A stretch of DNA of 64,000 nucleotides, from NCBI GenBank assembly GCA_947179485.1, contig OX359246.1, positions 36,001,632 through 36,065,631 on the forward strand, given 5' to 3'. The notes under the pieces were generated by a model, which saw only the letters and a list, made by a program, of their open reading frames with translations, was not told the origin of the DNA and ran no database searches. The translations under genes were made by a program, and so were the position numbers. This DNA is from Allacma fusca (Eukaryota > Arthropoda > Collembola > Symphypleona > Sminthuridae). Position 1 is the first letter of the stretch. Each line of letters opens with the position of its first letter. This document shows positions 60,255 through 64,000 of the stretch, one piece after another.

Positions 60255-62346
60255 ATGAAAACAATGTTTGTAAATAAATTTCTTGAAAATAAAATACAAA
60301 GTCTAAATAATTCGGGAAATACTTCAAACGATCTTTGGCCCTACCTGTGTCTTCTACGGATTACCGCGACCCGCCCAATAAGTCAACGAAATGTGTTAAC
60401 CGAAAATGGAAATTTTAGAACATCATTTTACGTCAAATGGTTTTCACCATTTGCTCTCTTATCTGTAGCTGTCTCCGTTTTCTCCCTCTACTTCTTAACT
60501 ATGATGATACTAAATGGGATATTTGAAACTTACTGGCCTCAAAAGTTGTAAGAAACATAATGTCACCCTCAATTAAATTCAGTATTCTAAGTACAATGTG
60601 ATTTTGTCTCCTTGTATCGCATACACCTTTGTTACAGTTCACACATCATGTAACAATAAAATAAATTTAAAATTTTAAGCACATATTTTTTCCCCTGTCA
60701 GCACATATGCAAAAATGGAATGTCTTGTTACTGTACAGATTCGATTTCGAAAAAGAGATGGTCCGACCCATTGATCAGTACGCTTCCGCGAGGGAAGTAA
60801 ATCAATTTTATACGCTGTGCAACTTCATAGTCCCGGTTATAAGAATAACTGTGATTGTACATCAACTGATTAACATAAAGGGGACGGTAAATCAACTCAA
60901 TACCATCTCTCGATTCGCTGACGATCTTCAAACTCACAGTGCTGCACAGTTTATCAACTTCAGTTCAAAAATTCGAAGAAATTCAATCATGATTGTGGCT
61001 ATACTTGTTGGAATACCACTAGTGATTTTTTCCCCAATAATTGTGTATTCATTTTCAAATTCTATAGTCACTGCCCCGATGATAATGCGAGAAGCCGTAG
61101 TTTTCCTTATTCCGCTTCAATTGGTGTCCATTTATTTTGATGATGCGGATTTTATAGTTCAGTGTGACATTGTCTCGGAGTTTTTTCGTCAGGTAATGAG
61201 AATGCGTATTTATTAAACAGAAATACTCGTACAGTTAGTAATAATTCTTATAGAGTGAAAAACTATATCTGGATCTCTTTCAGATTGAAATGGTCCTGAT
61301 AAGTAAGGAAGATAATTTGAGTAGGAATTGCTGTAGCGTTCATTTGACGGAGGTTCGAAAATGGCACCAATTTTTATTAAGAAACCGCAGGATTGTTGAT
61401 CAGATTGGAACGACCACTAAAATCCCACAAATCCTGGCTCTTCTGGAAGTCACTACAAATTTAACGCTTTTCGTGTACACCGTTTGCAAGTTAGTGACAT
61501 CAAGCGGCACGTCAATCGTCGAAAATTTTGTTGCAAGGACAGTCACAATTTATGTGGTCGTTTGCTTCATTCGGCTTTATTTCAAAACTCGGAAGGCTGA
61601 AAATGTTACGGCCGCGGTAATATAATCATTTAATAAACAAATTAATTTAAATAAAATTTCGAAATAAACTATTATAATTTCGTATGTAAATAAATATAAT
61701 TATTATTGACTGAAGGGATTTTAATGATATTTCAGGAAGTTCGTGTACACGATGCTTTGTTTGCCTTAAATGAATTCCCCCAAGCTCTTGAAGTCCAATT
61801 GGAAGTAAATATTTTTCTTATTATTTAGTAATTATGCTTTTCTAGTTTTAGCAAATATAAAAAATTATCTCATCGATCGTGTTTTTGTTGCAGCTCCAAG
61901 GAATGAGAAACACAATTACTACTACACCATCACGCATAGCTTTTGGGAACTACGTTATCCTACATAAAGGCGTCATTATCACGGTAATGTCACTTAATTA
62001 ACTGTCACATTAAACTGTCACCAGATTTTCACTTCGTTTATAATGGTCATCCCAAAAATGAGTGAATGTACTATTTTTCATTTAACGGCATTATAGTAAA
62101 AATATAATATTTCGGGAAGGGGAATAATGTGCCAGAATATTTTGTTCCCTATTAAGAAATTGCTGTTATAAGGGAGTCTTTAAGGATATTGTGTACGTTG
62201 AGGCTGTAATTTATACGAAGCTTATTATTTTAACTTATATTTTACAACAATATCATTTTGTATTTGGTCATTTTAATTTACAGGTATTCGCTCAAGTAGT
62301 GACGTATCTCATTGTCCTCCTGCAATTCGACAACGCCAGATCGTAG
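60255..62346 (+). CDS. gustatory-receptor-like 7TM chemoreceptor P12
   Basis: Exons: 60255-60547, 60739-61192, 61284-61616, 61736-61804, 61894-61983, 62284-62346; about 433 residues. The frame is open 34 codons before the ATG at 60255, but these lie across the promoter block and include no upstream ATG, so the aligned ATG is taken. Compared with P10: DQYASAREVNQFY in exon 2, FFRQ for FYRQ at its end, and exon 6 beginning Val (VFAQVVTYLIVLLQFDNARS) through an altered acceptor codon. All exons open. It is the downstream gene of the second duplicated block. Confidence 0.87.
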
Positions 62347-63814
62347 GCCAAAGTTGTACTTATTGCAATTATAATATAATAGTTGTGATAACAGTTAGCC
62401 TATAAACTACCTGTATTGACAATTGTCTGATGTTTGTTATCAATATTTTTCGGATTTTACGAGCTAATTCTAAAGCAATTCAAATCAATTGGCAGTGATT
62501 TAGTAAGGATTGTGGTATAACATCTAATTAAAATGAAAGTATATTGCATTTACATTTAACTGTAGTGTTGACACTGACAGTGTTGCGTTATTAAAACTTG
62601 GGTAACTAATTAAGGTGGGGTAATTACCCCACCTTAGACACACTGTAAGTCGGATATATTTACGAAATATGAATTTAGTAATTGTTTATTTCAACTCAAA
62701 CATTCTTGCAAGCAATTGAATTGATTTAATGAGTAAATTTGCTTTCCTGTTTTCAATGTTACCTTGCTTATTTGATTCTCATGAGCGAATAAGGTTTTGA
62801 CTTGAAAGGCTGATACTGGACTCAAACTAATCCCTTTGAAATTTTATACGCACAACACATTCTAAATTTTTTGAAAGAAAAACCATGAAAGCAAATAAGT
62901 TCAGAAACTCTTCTTTCCACATCTTTTTGTTCCTGAAGGTGAGTTTCCCCGACCTTGCTCGTCTCTTTCAGCTCATATGTATCCACAACGCTCAACGTAT
63001 AAATATATGTGACAGCTTCTTGGAAAACTCGTAAAATTTCATACAATAACAACATTGTAATGTACCAAAATATATTCATAATATATAATTCAAGTTTCGT
63101 ATAAATACCCCAGTTTGGTTCACGTCCGCGAAATACTTAATAAAATATTTTTTAGAAAATCTGAGGAAAAAATCCTACAAACTGAGGGAATCCAATAGTT
63201 TGAGTTACTCCTTTATTTGGACTAGAAGGGAAAGAAAAATCATATGTATGACTAACGCTGTACACACTCCAAAGCGTGACGCGTATTCATTCATTAATTT
63301 GATTTTTGTCATTAATATCTTGGAAAATTTGGAACTGAAAAATGCCTAATTTGTAAATACTAGATCTCAGTTTAAAAGAAATCATTAATCTAATTGCAAT
63401 GTCCAAAATACATTTATCTAGAAATAGACAAAAATTGTATCTAGTAATTATATTTTTCCGGCTTCTTGAATGCACTGAATCAATTATGTAATTCACATAT
63501 GGTTCTGTTATTTACAATACATACTGGTATTACATCAATTATAAATATTTTGCAAATGCTTCAGCAATAATTGCATTTATTTAATCAATTTACAATTGTG
63601 TGCAGTGTTTTCTCAGAATTTAGCATATCTGGCATTGAGGCGTCGACTGAGCTAAAATATTTTCAGCACTTGTGTTTATAATCGACTTCATGCTTTTATG
63701 GTTGCATAGCACATTTAGGAGCATTCTTAATTCCCGGCTTTCTTCAAAAGCCAGTTAGATTTGGAGCATTCCATTTTCTTTCGCCATATATATAAACTTC
63801 AGGATTAATTAAAA
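62347..63814. other. intergenic with P13 promoter block
   Basis: The first ~340 bases match the DNA after P10; the inverted pair TAAGGTGGGGTAATTACCCCACCTTA lies near 62612-62637. From about 63290 the sequence matches the upstream regions of P5 and P6. TATAAACTTC begins at 63791 and the initiator-like word is CCAGTT (63751-63756). A minus-strand open frame at 62822-63079 has no recognisable features. Confidence 0.55.
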
Positions 63815-64000
63815 ATGAAGTTTGTAAATATAGTACCTGAAAATACAGTCAAAAATCCGAAATGTAAAGGAAAGACTTCAATCGATCTTTGGTCCTACCT
63901 GTGCCTTTTGCGTATTTCGGCAACGCGTCCAAGAAGTCAACGAAATGAGTTAATCGACGATACAACTTCGAGAACAGTATTTTTCGTCAAATGGTTTTCA
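63815..64000 (+). CDS. gustatory-receptor-like chemoreceptor P13 (exon 1, cut by window end)
   Basis: Sixty-two codons from the ATG at 63815 to the window edge, in frame with the exon 1 of P7-P9: SIDLWSYLCLLRISATRPRS and then QRNELIDDTTSRTVFFVKWF. It lacks two codons near the start (MKFVN against MKxMFVN) and has WSY for WPY. The rest of the gene lies beyond the window, so its state is unknown. Confidence 0.75.
   Translation, partial: MKFVNIVPENTVKNPKCKGKTSIDLWSYLCLLRISATRPRSQRNELIDDTTSRTVFFVKWFS

Noticed and set aside
62612-62637. Inverted repeat TAAGGTGGGG...CCCCACCTTA as a terminator or insertion trace
   Set aside because: A similar single arm follows P10, so it is part of the shared spacer; no function can be supported from sequence alone.

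Overview
The window reads as AT-rich animal (arthropod) genomic DNA. Genes are split by short GT-AG introns, carry TATA and AATAAA signals, lack bacterial operon features and are surrounded by many decayed DNA transposons. The dominant content is a tandem, all plus-strand array of seven-transmembrane chemoreceptors of the insect gustatory receptor (GR) type. They are recognised by the C-terminal TYhhhhhQF signature on a tiny last exon behind phase-0 introns. I infer a hexapod; a springtail is plausible because of the receptor expansion, but the species cannot be fixed from the sequence.

Layout. 1-3061: no convincing gene. 3062-5389: a three-exon wax ester synthase/diacylglycerol acyltransferase-like gene with an intact HHxxxDG active site. 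5964-6898: a two-exon gene for a small secreted or membrane protein that I do not recognise. 7501-18860: four GR-like genes (P1-P4; P1-P3 are close paralogs, P4 is divergent). 20698-22453: an unrelated three-exon gene for a signal-peptide, Gly/Ser-rich protein with a long hydrophobic segment. 23187-64000: nine further GR-like genes of a second subfamily (P5-P13), of which P7 and P11 are pseudogenes and P13 is cut by the window edge.

All receptor genes share one plan: exon 1 (~96 codons, phase-2 donor), exon 2 (~151), exon 3 (105-111), exon 4 (23), exon 5 (30) and exon 6 (15-27, with the signature). Sister pairs are P5/P6, P7/P8, P9/P11 and P10/P12. P9-P10 and P11-P12 look like one block of about 7 kb duplicated in tandem, with a breakpoint near 55630 that removed the front of P11. 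Upstream blocks of the second subfamily share an initiator-like TCAGTT and a TATAAACTTC element.

Between and inside the receptor genes sit several transposable elements whose ends can be read directly. They include hAT-like elements with 8-bp target duplications (39082-40151; 44936-46949 with another nested at 45280-46416; 50561-50938). A TAA-flanked element in exon 1 of P11 (55720-57110) carries a nested TA-flanked MITE. Other elements are an insertion in exon 1 of P7 (32262-34211), a long-terminal-repeat-inverted element in intron 1 of P7 and P8, and a foldback element at 25681-27070. A 20-bp satellite of about 44 copies (51664-52545) has only about six copies in the sister block. The picture is a young receptor array growing by block duplication while being broken by transposons.
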